A stretch of 64,000 nt of DNA from Oxyruncus cristatus (Eukaryota > Chordata > Aves > Passeriformes > Cotingidae). This document shows, piece by piece, positions 1 to 11,800 of this stretch. A program made the position numbers and the translations under genes. Numbering within the stretch: position 1 is the stretch's first letter; each line of letters opens with the position of its first letter. Under the pieces are notes generated by a model. It had not been told where the DNA came from and made no database searches. It worked only from the letters and a program-made list of their open reading frames with translations. The DNA lies in contig VXAY01004719.1 in assembly GCA_013399855.1 (NCBI GenBank), positions 2,861,921-2,925,920 of the forward strand, read 5' to 3'.

Positions 1-180
1 GAGCCAAGGGGCGCCGTCCCGGGGCGGGGGGACGGGGACGACACGGTCGCGCACGGTCGCGCACGAGCGTCCCCGAGACGCCGGCCCCGGGTCGGCTCCT
101 CCGCTGCTCCCCCCGCAAATACAGCTCGCCCCGGGCTGGTATTCCACACCACCACCTCCTCCCCCCCGCCCCGTGTGACT
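1..180. promoter_or_regulatory. CpG island, probable distal ELF1 promoter
   Basis: This stretch is extremely rich in G+C and CpG, while everything from about 200 onward falls to ordinary AT-rich sequence. It contains a GGGGCGGGG Sp1/KLF-type box near 21-29 and a 10-base direct repeat around 43-62. No TATA box is seen, as is usual for housekeeping CpG promoters. ELF1 is transcribed rightward, so an island some 47 kb upstream of its start-codon exon fits a distal first exon. In mammals ELF1 lies head to head with WBP4, so this could be a shared bidirectional promoter with WBP4 just left of the window; that is inferred from remembered synteny. Possible splice donors are GTGAGT at 284-289 and GTAAGA at 297-302, but I cannot tell which, if either, is used. 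The island is cut by the window edge. Confidence 0.6.
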
Positions 181-1046
181 GATCTCCCCACGGTTCCGCG
201 AAAAAAGTCCTGTTAATTCACCGGCTGCAGCTGGCAGCCTGTTTGCTACAGTCACGCACAGGGGTGGAGGAGAAGCCTGCGGAGTGAGTCATGGCTGTAA
301 GAGGCCCTCCGGTTGTTTATGGCAAAAACAGGGGGTGGCTCATTCAACATGTGGGAAGCACGGGGAGTAAGGAGTTGCCTCGATCCATAGTACAAGGATA
401 AGGCAGGTACCTGTATATACCACTCTCCACTCTAGCTTGCTGTTGAGCTGCCTGGGAAAGGAGGTGGGGGGATAACGTTGCTTTTTCTTGAAGGAGGGCT
501 TGTGGTCAGACTGTCATAGCTACATGAGTTATGCATTTGTCAGCATTTCCATTATAAGTGTCGTTTTTATGTAGTTTACGACTTGGTTATAAAACTATGC
601 ACTGGGTTGAAATTTGGTTGACAGCCTCTTCTGCAACTTTTGAAATGATTCTGTTTAGATCCTGAGTGGAAATACATGGAAAATACTAGCTTTTTATGTT
701 TCCTTGAGCTGTAAAATTTAGCTGCTTACACACATGGACACATTTACAGCTGTTAGTCCAAAACAATTCCTCCTCCCCTCCTCGAGTTTGTTAAATTGAA
801 GAAAAGTTGAGAGGCTTGGGTTTGGTAGGTATTCGTCATTAATTAGGGCATCAGAGACACTGAAGACTCACAAGGTTCCTGTCCCCTTGGATGAGGGCAC
901 CCACCTACAGAAGGGATGTGGGCACCGTGAGTCTGCACAACCCTGACCCTCCAGCGCCAGAACAGTTCCAATGCCTCAGCACTGTGGACAAGAAGCTGGT
1001 GTTAAAATTCAGGCAGAATAACACCTTGCTCCGTGGGATTTTTAAA

Positions 1047-1068
1047 TTTTTTTTTTTTTTTTTTTTTT
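1047..1068. repeat. Poly-T homopolymer (22 T)
   Basis: An uninterrupted run of 22 T follows TTTAAA and precedes AATACCG. It could be the reverse-strand A-tail of a retroposed sequence, but no recognisable element lies next to it. Length is likely to vary between individuals and assemblies. Confidence 0.8.
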
Positions 1069-3519
1069 AATACCGTGCCTGTTCAGTTGCTACTTCTGAG
1101 ATAGGGAACAAGCCCAGTATTTAGGAGCTTTCGTTTGTATACCTCTGTATATGTGGGCCTCTGGATCCCGTGAAACATGTCTGCCACCCAGTGGATGTTG
1201 CCGATCTCTATACACTGTTCTATACGTTTACTACCTCTCCGCCCTGCCCAGGCATACCCCGTCGGTGCTAAGTTTGCAAAGGGAGGTGCTCACGAGTTGT
1301 AAAAATGCCAGGCTCGTCTGGCTGCCGTGGGCCTGTTCATGATGATGGTGTCGGTCATGACGGAATATGCCACGTCCTTCCTGGCCTGCTTGGGTGATGA
1401 ACCAGAGGTGGACCCCCCAGGTGTAGCAGTTCTCTAGCTGGGCAGCAGTGAGAACAGGTAACGTGAATGAGGCAAACAATTTTATGCAGAAGGAGATGCA
1501 GCTTCATGCCAGAGACAGCTGGAGATCTGGATTTTGCCACCCCTGCCTTTGCCAAAGGATTATAATATAAAGGTTTTTGCCCATGTGCTGTAGGATTTTC
1601 TCGGAGCCTGGCCTAAGTCCCTGGGACCTGCTTCACAGTTATGCTGAACTTACCCATCTGGAACAGAAGTGAGCGGTTGTGTGCTCTTGACATAGAGAAG
1701 ATGTTCGTAGGTCTAAGCGTGTTTAAAATACAAGTTTTGAGTGTCAGAATTGCTCGCTCAGTGTCTGTAACTTTTTGCTTTAATCTTTTCGTATCTTAAT
1801 TTCCCATATTAAAAAAACATGGATAGCAGTATTCTTTATCTTACAGATCACTGTAGTTACGAGAACCATAAAAGAACCTGAGAGAAAAGAAATAATTTCC
1901 TCTGGGATTTAAAGTGTGTGGTGATGCTCTAGAGAACAAGGGCAGAAAGAGGAATTTGTCTGTTAATTATCGCAGAACTTCAGTGGGGAAAAAATGACCA
2001 CATCAGTTGCAATTAGAGATTGATCTCCATACGTATTAACACTAGGAGACATTTTTAGTTACCGTAGACCACTTAATTCTAGTAATTCCTAAATTCTCTT
2101 GTGTTTGTCGTGTTTTTAATACTGTGTTCTGTAATTTCCTAGGTTTTCTTTCCCTTAGGAAAAGTGCCAACAAGCAGATGGGCAGCCTAGGGTAGTGTAC
2201 GTGTGTCACCATCCTTTGTCAGCTGGATTTCTAATGTAACACCCAGGACTCTGTTGAGGATAACAAGTGGTGATAGGTCATGGCTATGGTCTGTGTTGCT
2301 GGACTTGCTCACGTTCCAAGTACCTGGTGCCACTGTGGCCAGCACCAGGCCTGATGTGGAAAGCCTGGAGCCTCCTGCTCTTCCCTTTGAGCTGTAGCCT
2401 TGTCCTGTACTGGCTGTGGAGGGGAAGTTGTTTATGGCTGTGGGGAAGGCCTACGTTGTCTGATCAGCATGAGGAGTTGAAAAGAATGTGAACATGGCCT
2501 AGCTAACACCTACTGAAAATGTACACAGTCTAATTTATCTCTGTACGTTTGACCAAACGCAGGTGGACTTTTCATGGAGGCAGCAATATAAGGGCCCCAC
2601 CCCTCATGTCAGATTTTAGATCTGTCACCAGGAACTGGAAAGGTGTAACAGCCTTTAAAGTTTGCCAGAGATACATTGAACATATAGCATTTTCCCTGTT
2701 CTTGTTCTTAAAACTGCTCAAGTGTTTCGGCTGAGTTCTTGTAATCACAGTCTGCCTCTTTCTGCACCCCTCACTCAGAGGTAACCTCTACAGCACATGG
2801 AACAAAATTTAGCCTGAGGCAGACATTCAGCTTGGAAAATTTCAACCCAAACAGTCAAAGTCTGGCCAAGTTACAAGCAGCTGGAAGCAGCATATTGCAT
2901 TGGAAGTGTTCAGCAGCTGCTTAATAGGCGATGCTACAAGCTTCATCAGTACTGTGTATATGTTTATGTACATGGAAATACACTGCTGAATTACAATATT
3001 ATTTGATAGGTTACCTGGTCCACTAACAGTCAGCCAGCTGACTCTGATTTTTAATTTATTTTTTTTTTTACTAGAGAATGGAACCTGAACCTCTTTGGTT
3101 AATGGTATGAATACTTTTCCTTACTCACATTATTCGTTGTTGTTTTCCTGGCTGAAAAGTTGAAAACTTTAAAATGGAGCCTCTGAAATAAATGACAAGC
3201 CAGGGCTTACTCATTCTGAATCTTTCAAAATGACTTAACGATTGTTAAAGACCAGTTTACAGTAGAACTAGAGCAAATTGCTTCCCAGTGTTTTGAATTG
3301 TAAAAAACCACATCTCCCAAATTCCTAAGCCATTCATCAACTGTTCTGTTGTGGCAGACTCACCCTATATTGTGTCCCTGATATATCTATTAACTCTGCA
3401 GTGAAGTGTGAGTTTAAAACAATTGTGCCATGGAGTCACTGTGGAATAAATACCACAAACATTGGCAAAGTTGCTTCATAAATCTTGCTTAGTTTAGAGA
3501 GGAACTTAGGCGTGCCTTT

Positions 3520-3645
3520 TTTCTATGGGAGTGCAGCTGTTTCTTGTAGGGTTCCCCAGGGGATGCATCTTGGTGTAAGGCTGGCTAATATCACTATATT
3601 CGCAGCTTTTGTGATGATACCACATTGTTACCAGTACATTACATA
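3520..3645 (+). repeat. Possible ancient CR1 reverse-transcriptase remnant
   Basis: A block containing GGTTCCCCAGGGG, then an AATATC-like segment, then GCAG..GATGATACCA resembles, in order, the part of CR1 ORF2 around the reverse-transcriptase catalytic motifs (a valine-proline-glutamine-glycine segment, then the sequence leading to ADD). It is heavily decayed with deletions, so this could be chance similarity. Confidence 0.3.
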
Positions 3646-6600
3646 CAGGTTTGTGCACATGTGGAGCAAGTCATTAGCATGCTCTACTCCAAATAATTTT
3701 TAAAAATGTTCAGTACCCATCAGAAGGCATTTTTCATGCAGTCACATACAAAGGAACCAGGACTGTGGTTACCCCCGTAGGATAGCTGACTGTCTTCAGT
3801 CTGGTAATTTGAAAGAAGGCTTAAGAATTTGTGTGGAGAATCGTCTCAACAGGAATTTTCATTGCAGTGCTGCAATTGCAGTGTGGTCTTTGGCTGTATA
3901 GCAATATAAATATTGCACAGAAGTAGGAAAGTACGTGGCATTAGTAAGATCACAGGAATTCCATGTCTGGTTTTGCTGCTCTCACGTGAGGAAGGATGTG
4001 AAATATTAGTAAGAGTAAAGTGACAAAAGTGATCCAGGGTTTAGAGACCAGTCTTCACAATTTTAGATTGTACATCTGAGAGAGGAAATGATGCCTGTAT
4101 ATATCACAGACTTGCGTAAGGAAAATACATGATATTTACTTGACCATCTGAGACATGAAGTTAGGTATGTTGCACCTTGAAATAATAAGTAGCCATGAGG
4201 GCAATAAAGCATTGTAGTGGATTTGCTGTTGCTGGGAGTGTTTAAAATGAGATGGGGTTTCCTTCTCGAAGATGTGCTTCGGCTTGCTTTTGTGGAGGAC
4301 ATTTCCAGTGTGTGTGCTCTGTTCACCTGCATTCTTCCCTAGATTGAAAAAACAAGATTATTTGTAGTGCCTTCTGTGTATTGCAGCATGTGGTGCTACT
4401 TTGGCAAAATTAGAATAAGATGTCATGCTTCAGAACCTGAATGGTTTTCTCTTGGGTCAGGAGGACCATTTTTTCTTGGTGCCTAATTTGACTTCTGGGA
4501 TTATGATTAATTATTGTCTACTTCCCTCCAGAGCTTCAACATCTGGTGGCAGCTGGAGACAGAATATCGGGTCCTCATTTACAGAATCCCCTCGTATTCC
4601 CAGGTTGGTATTTCATCTTTCTTTGTTCAGGATGCTGACAGTTATATTCAGGGATGAAAAAATTTTCCCTGCCATTAAACAGGCAAGGATGCTGCTCACC
4701 ATTCAGAGGTCAGCTACTCCTCCCAGTGTTCTCCCCTTAACCACCTCTCTGTCCTTCAGGCACGCCCCTCCTGCTGCCAGATCTCCTGTGCAAGTGGACA
4801 GAGACAGAATGTGTGTGTGTTGCTTGGCAGCGTAGTACCCCCAGCAGTCACTAAAACAAAAGTTACGGTGGTGAAATCATTTTGTAACCTGAAACATGAC
4901 TGACTGCTTGAATCAAGTTGAAGCATTACCTGCAATGCTCCTTTTCAGGCAACTTCGCAGAAAAGCTGAAGGTCTAATTTGGCCTGGGAATTGCACTTGA
5001 GCTTAGATGGCTATGAGATGATGTTTTATAATTCCATAGTTCATTCTTTTTAATATAACAAACAGGCACATTTTTTCCTCTGGCAGCTGAACTAGAACCA
5101 ATATACTCTGAAGTGTAGAAGTATGTCTTTCTGTAGAAAATTTATTTTATTGCACCTACTCTAGGGTAAATGGTATCAAAAGTCTGATGTTCAGTTTTTC
5201 ACACAGTGGTTTTGCTTTTTGTTTCACACTTTAAAATATCCTAGGAATGTTTTGAGGTAACAAATTGCATTTTCTATATAAGATGAGTTTACTGTAAGTT
5301 TTTTTGTTGGGGAAAACTGGCAGTTGAGGAGACCAAGTTCTTGTAAATAAGGATCGTGAGAACATGAGTGTTTCTGCTGACTTGGAAATACACAAGCAGT
5401 AAAGCACTACTCTCAAACATGATTTTAAAATATACTTTCCTCATGCCCTACTGAGATGTGCATGTTTGAGAAAATAAAGACAGTACAGCCTTCAGAGGTT
5501 TGGCCCATATGCCTGTTGCTACATGCATTGGAGTTAATGATAATGCTCTGTTGATTTCTAGGATGTACAGGATCCAACTCGATAACAAAGTACAAATCAG
5601 ATTGCATCTTTTCAGTTTTCAAGGGCTAAACTTAGGTTATTTAATAAATTTCTTCTCAAAAAATGGCAAAATCAGAGAACCAACTGTAAGTTTTGAATTC
5701 TATTTCAATGTTGCAGTAGTTGGATAAAACTTGGTTTGATATGGAGGTGATAATGAATATCGCCACATCATGTATGTTTTGAAAGTGCAGTCATGAGTTG
5801 CAGTTTGTGACATCTTACCACATTTGTAATATTTAGTGAGTTTGAGTCCCTTCCCGGCTGTAAGGTTTGAAGCTGAGATTAAAGTTTGCAGGATTGTTAA
5901 GTGGCCAACATTCATTTTAGGGGCATATCAAATTTTAACATAATACTCTTAAATGGTTGAGCTATATAGCTTACTGTTTGTATGCTTAATAGCACAAATT
6001 GTGTGTGTGTATGTGACATTTATGCACCCAGACAACCAAGTTGACAAAGGCTGGAAATAGTAGTAAGAGTGTTTTGTTTGTCAGGTTTGGTTTTCTCCTT
6101 TATCACTGCCAAAAGTAACTATAATAAGGACAGTCAGGATTAGGTGTTTTTATCGAGTGTATTACTCTGTACCTCCTGTGTATGTACAAACTTTACACGT
6201 GATCTCTAATCCAGCACATCTGTGGCCAGTGAAGATATAATTTTGGTACTGACCAGAATTAATTTAATTGCTTTTGAGGTGTGTTTGGGCTCTTTGGGGA
6301 GGGGGCATGAGCTGGTGGTGGAGCAGTGGAACTGCTGGTGGAAAGTTGTAGGATTCTGCAACTTGCTGCATACCTTCAGAGACCTTTTTCAGGCATGGAA
6401 AACATCTGAAATGCAGACCTTCAGAGACTTTTTCAAGGATGGAATTGAACAGCATCCTGGCATCTGTTCTGTGCTGTTTAATTTTGTTAAGAGGAGAAGT
6501 CCAAGGAGAAATCACAAAGTCTGTTGTTTTCAAGGTCTGACATTTATCAAGAGAATTACAGCAGATATGTTTGTTTTGAGGGAAACTGAAAGAGCGGACT

Positions 6601-8489
6601 TTGTTACCAGTTTGAACTGCTAAAGTGGTGAGTAGGTTATGCTACCCTGTGTCATGGGATTTGGTATTTTTTAAGATAAGTGACAGGAGAAGTGGTATTG
6701 CAGGTAAGAGGACAGCGAGATGAGTCAGAAAAAAGATGGTGACAGTGGTTAGTGTTCGTGTACTGCTTAAGGAACACTGACTGATCCAACTTCCTTGTTT
6801 TTGAATCCAACATCCAGTTATGTCATAGTAATAATGTGTTGTCTAAGGAACAATGAATCTCTAGAGCATAGGCCATAGCTGTGATGGTTGCCTGTCTTCT
6901 CCATCAGTCACTCCGCAGCAGCTTGTCACTCCTTTTCTGCCTGCATTTACTGCCCCTGCAAACTGACAGCTGAACACAGGAACCCTTCTGTTTCTGCCAA
7001 AATTATTTTGCTTAAATTACCTGGTTAAAATACTAGATTTATTTCACTCAAAATAGACCGAGGAGCATAGGTGGCAAAGCTGTGGCAGACTTGTGCCAGC
7101 ATTTTACTTTTATATTTCCTTCTGGTAGAGGGAAATTGTACCACCATGTAATTTTGTGCAGACAATAGGTCCCCCAGCACCTGCTTACCTCCACTGAGGT
7201 AGTGCTGTAAGCTCTTCTTACATATTTGCATATGCATGTGCTCTGTGCATCTCTCTTTTGCTGGATGACTTTTCAAGTGAAATCTTCACCTTGAGCCTAA
7301 AGGGTTTTTTTAGGTTTTCCTAGTTAAATTAATTTTATGGGTTAACAGATTTGGTCTTTGGGATTTGTAAAAATATTATGAAGAATTTTTCAAATTCTTC
7401 TTTCAACTGTTACCATTACAACCATTACAGATGTAATATTTTAATGAATGAATGAACTGGCTTCTGACAATAAATATACTACAACTATGACGGTGAGAGA
7501 CAGAAATATACTTTTATATTCTTTGTAAATGACCTTTTGTGAAAATTTTCCGTGACACATCTATTGACACTGAATAGGTTTCATGTCCTTAAGATTAAAT
7601 TTACTTCAATGATACTTTTATCATTACTGTGCTCTTTTGGGAGGGGAGTGGCTTAGTGCCTACAGAAGAATGTTGAGTTTAATTCATTACCCATAGTAAG
7701 AAGTTTGCATTCCTCTCATCCAACTTAGTGGACATTTGTTTACTGAAGGATTTTTTGGTGACCTTTTTAAAAACGAAGTGCTACCTTTTACTAAATGTGA
7801 GGAAAACAGACTCAAATCTGATGTTGCTACCAATGGACTCAAATCTGAACGCTGCTACCAAATAACATTGAAGAGCAGTTATCTGTATTCACAGCTTAAA
7901 CTTTTTTTGCCTTGTTCTCTGAACATTGTGTTAGCATGATGTAGTTTTGAGGAGATGAAGAGCAAAAATTGTCGACAGGCAGTTTTTTCACCTAATTAAT
8001 GATCGGATTTCCTAAGTGAACAGTAGCCGTCAGTGAAGCACTGAGTTTTTCCTGTTGGATGTGACCAAGAACTCAAGCTCAAGATCTTCCAATTCTTTTT
8101 AGACAGTTCCTTTAAGTCTGGGCTTACTTTGCTGTGCTTTACAAATAAGGAAGAAGGTACAGAAAGCCCTGAGCAATTCTGTGGGGAGTCACGTGCTGTT
8201 GTTAGCTGGGGGTTGGTGCCAGTGATCAGATCCAAGCAGAAAGTGATGGGGAAAGTGAGGCAATAAGGCCCCATCAGTAATGTGGGGAAAAGAGTATATG
8301 AGTTAGCAACCTGCCACCAGCTCTATTTTATCTCAGTAGTGATTTTTTTTCCAGAGGATTTCAGGTCTTTGGGTGTTTAATAAGTGGATGATGAGTAGTC
8401 ATCTTTCTGGGTCTTGTGCAAGCACAGCTAGCAGTATTGTATTTCTGCTTTGCTCAGTCAGAGAAATTGTGTGGATGAACAAATGTTCA

Positions 8490-8802
8490 AAGTGGTGATT
8501 CTGCCCCTCTGTGAGATCCCAGCTGGAGTGCTGCATCCAGCTCTGGGGTCCTCAGCAAAAGAAAGACAGGGACCTGTTAGAGCGGGTCCAGAGGAGTGTC
8601 ACAAAAAAGATTGAGGGCTGGAGCACCTCTCCTACAAAGACAGGCTGAGAGAGCTGGGAGAAGAGAACGCTGCAAGGAGATCTTATTGTGACTTCCCAGT
8701 ACCTTAAGAGGGCTTATAAAAACAAGGGAGAGGGACTTTTTTTGTGGGCAGATAGTGGCAGGACAAGGGGCAGTGGTTTTAAAATTAAAGGGTGTCAACA
8801 CA
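8490..8802 (+). mobile_element. CR1 LINE fragment, 3' end missing
   Basis: The run from 'gtgattctgcccctctgtgag' through the 'ctggagtgctgcatccagctctggggtcctcag' type segment, 'gagcgggtccagaggag', 'gagagctgggag' and 'gacaaggggcagtggtttt' follows the order of the C-terminal ORF2 coding part and start of the 3'UTR of avian CR1 elements. It breaks off near 8,802 without the usual 3' tail (attctgtga repeats). Most CR1 copies are truncated only at the 5' end, so the 3' loss points to a later deletion or rearrangement. Confidence 0.85.
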
Positions 8803-11800
8803 ACTACTGAATAATTCTATGCTGTTTTCTGCCTATAAATGTGAATTGTTCCTTGGGCATTGTACCTGTTGATTTGTACCCAAAGTGTGGTGTTCTCTCC
8901 TCTGTTTTCTCCCTGTATGGTATCCAGCTGCCATTTCACCAAAAATGCGAATGTGCATTTTCTGATGATGCAGGTAGCATTTTTACTGTTTGCTGTCTGG
9001 TGTTGCTAGTTGGCATTTAATGCTACAAGTGAATTTTTCAACGTGCTGTGTAATTTTGCTGCAAAATTCCCATACCTCCAGATCTGACTTTTGCCCCAGT
9101 GGTGCACAAATGATATACTTATGTAGCTTTGAAAACATTTGCTGGATAATGTAACGTACTTGACTAGAAAGGGGAAATTTAGTATATTTTAGTATTTAAG
9201 GGAAGTTAGTATATTTTCAGAAAGTAAGTAGAAATAATGTATCTAACACTGTTATAATCACCTGGAACCACAGGATAGCTTGGATAGATTATTTGGGATC
9301 TTCTGGGGAAGCGACAGGCTGCTGCATGCAAGTAAGGATTAGCAGTAAAAGAATTAAAGGGGGCTTGTTTAGGGCAGGGAAGTTCCATTTTCTCATAAAA
9401 GAGAGTAGGAGGGAGTAAGCCGCTCCTAGCTTCTGCAAAGCAGCAAGGGATCATATCCTAAAACCAACAGGCCTGAGGATGAGTGCAATTAATGGAAAAA
9501 ACCCCAAAAACTAATTTTCTTTGCTCTTTCTCCTTCCTGAGTGAGATCATTGACCGCTGTCGAAAGAAAAATTGTTTTAATTATTTTTATTCTGAAATTA
9601 AATTAATTTGATGTTACTCTTCAGTTACTCACATAGGAAGACTTCTGTGACCGCAGTCACAAGTGGTATATTTTTGTCTGATATGCAAAGCTGGAAAACA
9701 TTTCTAATGCATCTTGCTAGAATGGGGGAGCATTAAAAGGAAAAGTTCAAGAAATAAAATTAGTTACAGAGAAGCAGTGGATGAAACACTGTGAATTTAG
9801 GCCATCCTAGGATGTGAGCACTCCCTCAAATTAGGTATCTGTCCCTTGATGGTTGAGGGATTTGAAATCGGTCTCCTCTAGTGGGATATTTTCCAGAGCA
9901 CACACATCTTTAAAGCTGATGGACCCTCAGTATATGCAGGACAAAATTGATTATAGGGTTAAACGTTTATAATGAAATGCTAAGTGGACAATATTAGACT
10001 GAAATAATAAATGTAAATGTATATATAGTACTTTGATTGGAGTTTCCATGACAGGTTACTTGAGGAGAATACTGAGCTTCTTCCGTTAATAACAGAATGA
10101 TCTCTGTTAGTAGAGAGCAGGAGGAAAATCACATCTGTGAAACCCTGCCTGCCATAATATCTTCTTGTTCTCTTAGCCTCTGGTTCCCAGTTTTGGTTTT
10201 GGGCTACCTAAACCACAAAACCAAGAAAGATGATTCCCAGGAGGCTTTTGGAAAACACATCATAGTAGCACCAATTCTCTGGAACCAAACCTCCTTGCCT
10301 ATGTTCAGTGAAATCTTCTAGGGTGTGTTCGACTACTGTACCTCACTTTTATGGGCAAGTGACAATAGCACCAAGTGATGGCTTGGTTTCTTGGAGTGAC
10401 CCACAGGATTGTAATCTTACAGGATTTGCTGGTAGGACTGCTTGTCTAGCTGAAGATGAGCAGAGAGATGGAAGCTGCTGTTTGTGCAACTCAAAATGTA
10501 GCTGAGATCAAAATGTTGGCTTTCCAGCAGCCAGTTTACCTTCCCTGCAGTGCCAGCCTCCCCAGTCCCCCTCCTTTTTGTGTCCTATGGTCTTTATTTT
10601 TTCTCTCTTCTCCATGATTTATGTATTCACCATTTGGTTAATGTAGCATGTATTTGGATTGGTAAGCCTGCTACTTAAAGTATTATTTCCTGAACAAGCA
10701 AGTAACTGGGTTGTGTTTCTAACTAACTCTTCTTTAATAGCCAGGGCTCTACCTGAGTGAGTTGCAATGAAAAATTGGTTCATTCGCATGAGCTTACTTT
10801 TTTTGCACAATTTATTTTCTTTCTCCTGCCTCTTCAAATTACCACTTTTTTTCCATTAATTAGAGCAACTGGAAGAGCAGTAATAAACATGCTTTCCTTC
10901 TCTTTGTGTTCACATCCTGAGCAGTGCAGAAAAATACCCTGTTGCATTCTTTAAGCATCTAAAATATTTGTGGAACTCTAAGTCAGCATTTTTCAAAAAG
11001 TGATGTTTATCTGGATTTCACTTAATTCTGTGTATTTGGTCTGCAATCATACAGGGAGTCTGCACAAGTGTGTGAAGTAGCCAGTGTGGCCTGCATAGAA
11101 TGGTGGGATTGAAAGGATAACAAAAATGGGAAGAGAAGCAAACAGTTTTTCATCTGAAGGGAGCAGTGGAAAACCTTGCAGCAACCACCCCAACATGTGC
11201 AAATACTGGAAGCTCTTTTTGTTATTGTCTAAAACACAAATGTGAATAAATAATTCCCTGGTACTTCTTTGAGATATCAACAAAAATTTCCTGTAGCATG
11301 GCTGACTTTATGGGACTGCGCAGCCTTGGCAACCTACTCTCTGGTCTTTAAAAGAAAAGTATTTTAAAAAAAAAGAAGAAAAAAAGGCAGCTGCAGAAGT
11401 GCAGCTTTGGGTCCAGAACTGTCTAGCTAAGGGCGGTGCCTGGCTGTTCTCTCTCAGGAGAGGGTTTGATGGGGAACATTATGATCCCTCCCCCCTTCCC
11501 TCTCATCTGGCTCTGTATAAAGGCCAAACAATAACGGCAACACTAACACCACCGTGCTCTAACTTTGGCGTGTCCGTGTGCTTGTCTCTGAGTGTACCAA
11601 ATACTTTGTGATTAATAGCATTTCTTGCATAGAAACTTCTACAAATCTCAGCTTCATTCTTGATTTTCATACTGATAAATACAGACATTAAAAAAATCCA
11701 GTGTGAACACTGTTGGTTTTTTTTCTTCTTCTTCCCAGTATCTGTTTATTATTCATGAATGTGTTGCAACATCCAAAAATGTAATGAGTGACTCACAGAA

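Larger units (their letters stand above)
300..8490. other. AT-rich non-coding stretch, probably ELF1 5' intron
   Basis: No gene is seen. The longest frames here (for example 4,425-4,835 and 6,222-6,623 on +) have no recognisable family and stop-rich flanks, and I take them as chance. The stretch holds a 22-base T run at 1,047-1,068, a possible old CR1 relic near 3,520-3,640, a 45-base-offset duplication at 6,373-6,442 and a 27-base tandem duplication at 7,809-7,862. Confidence 0.6.

Noticed and set aside
3870..3881. Palindrome CTGCAATTGCAG
   Set aside because: A 12-base palindrome is not unusual in 64 kb and has no supporting context.
4425..4835. 136-codon + frame
   Set aside because: No recognisable domain and a Ser/Pro/Leu-rich chance composition.
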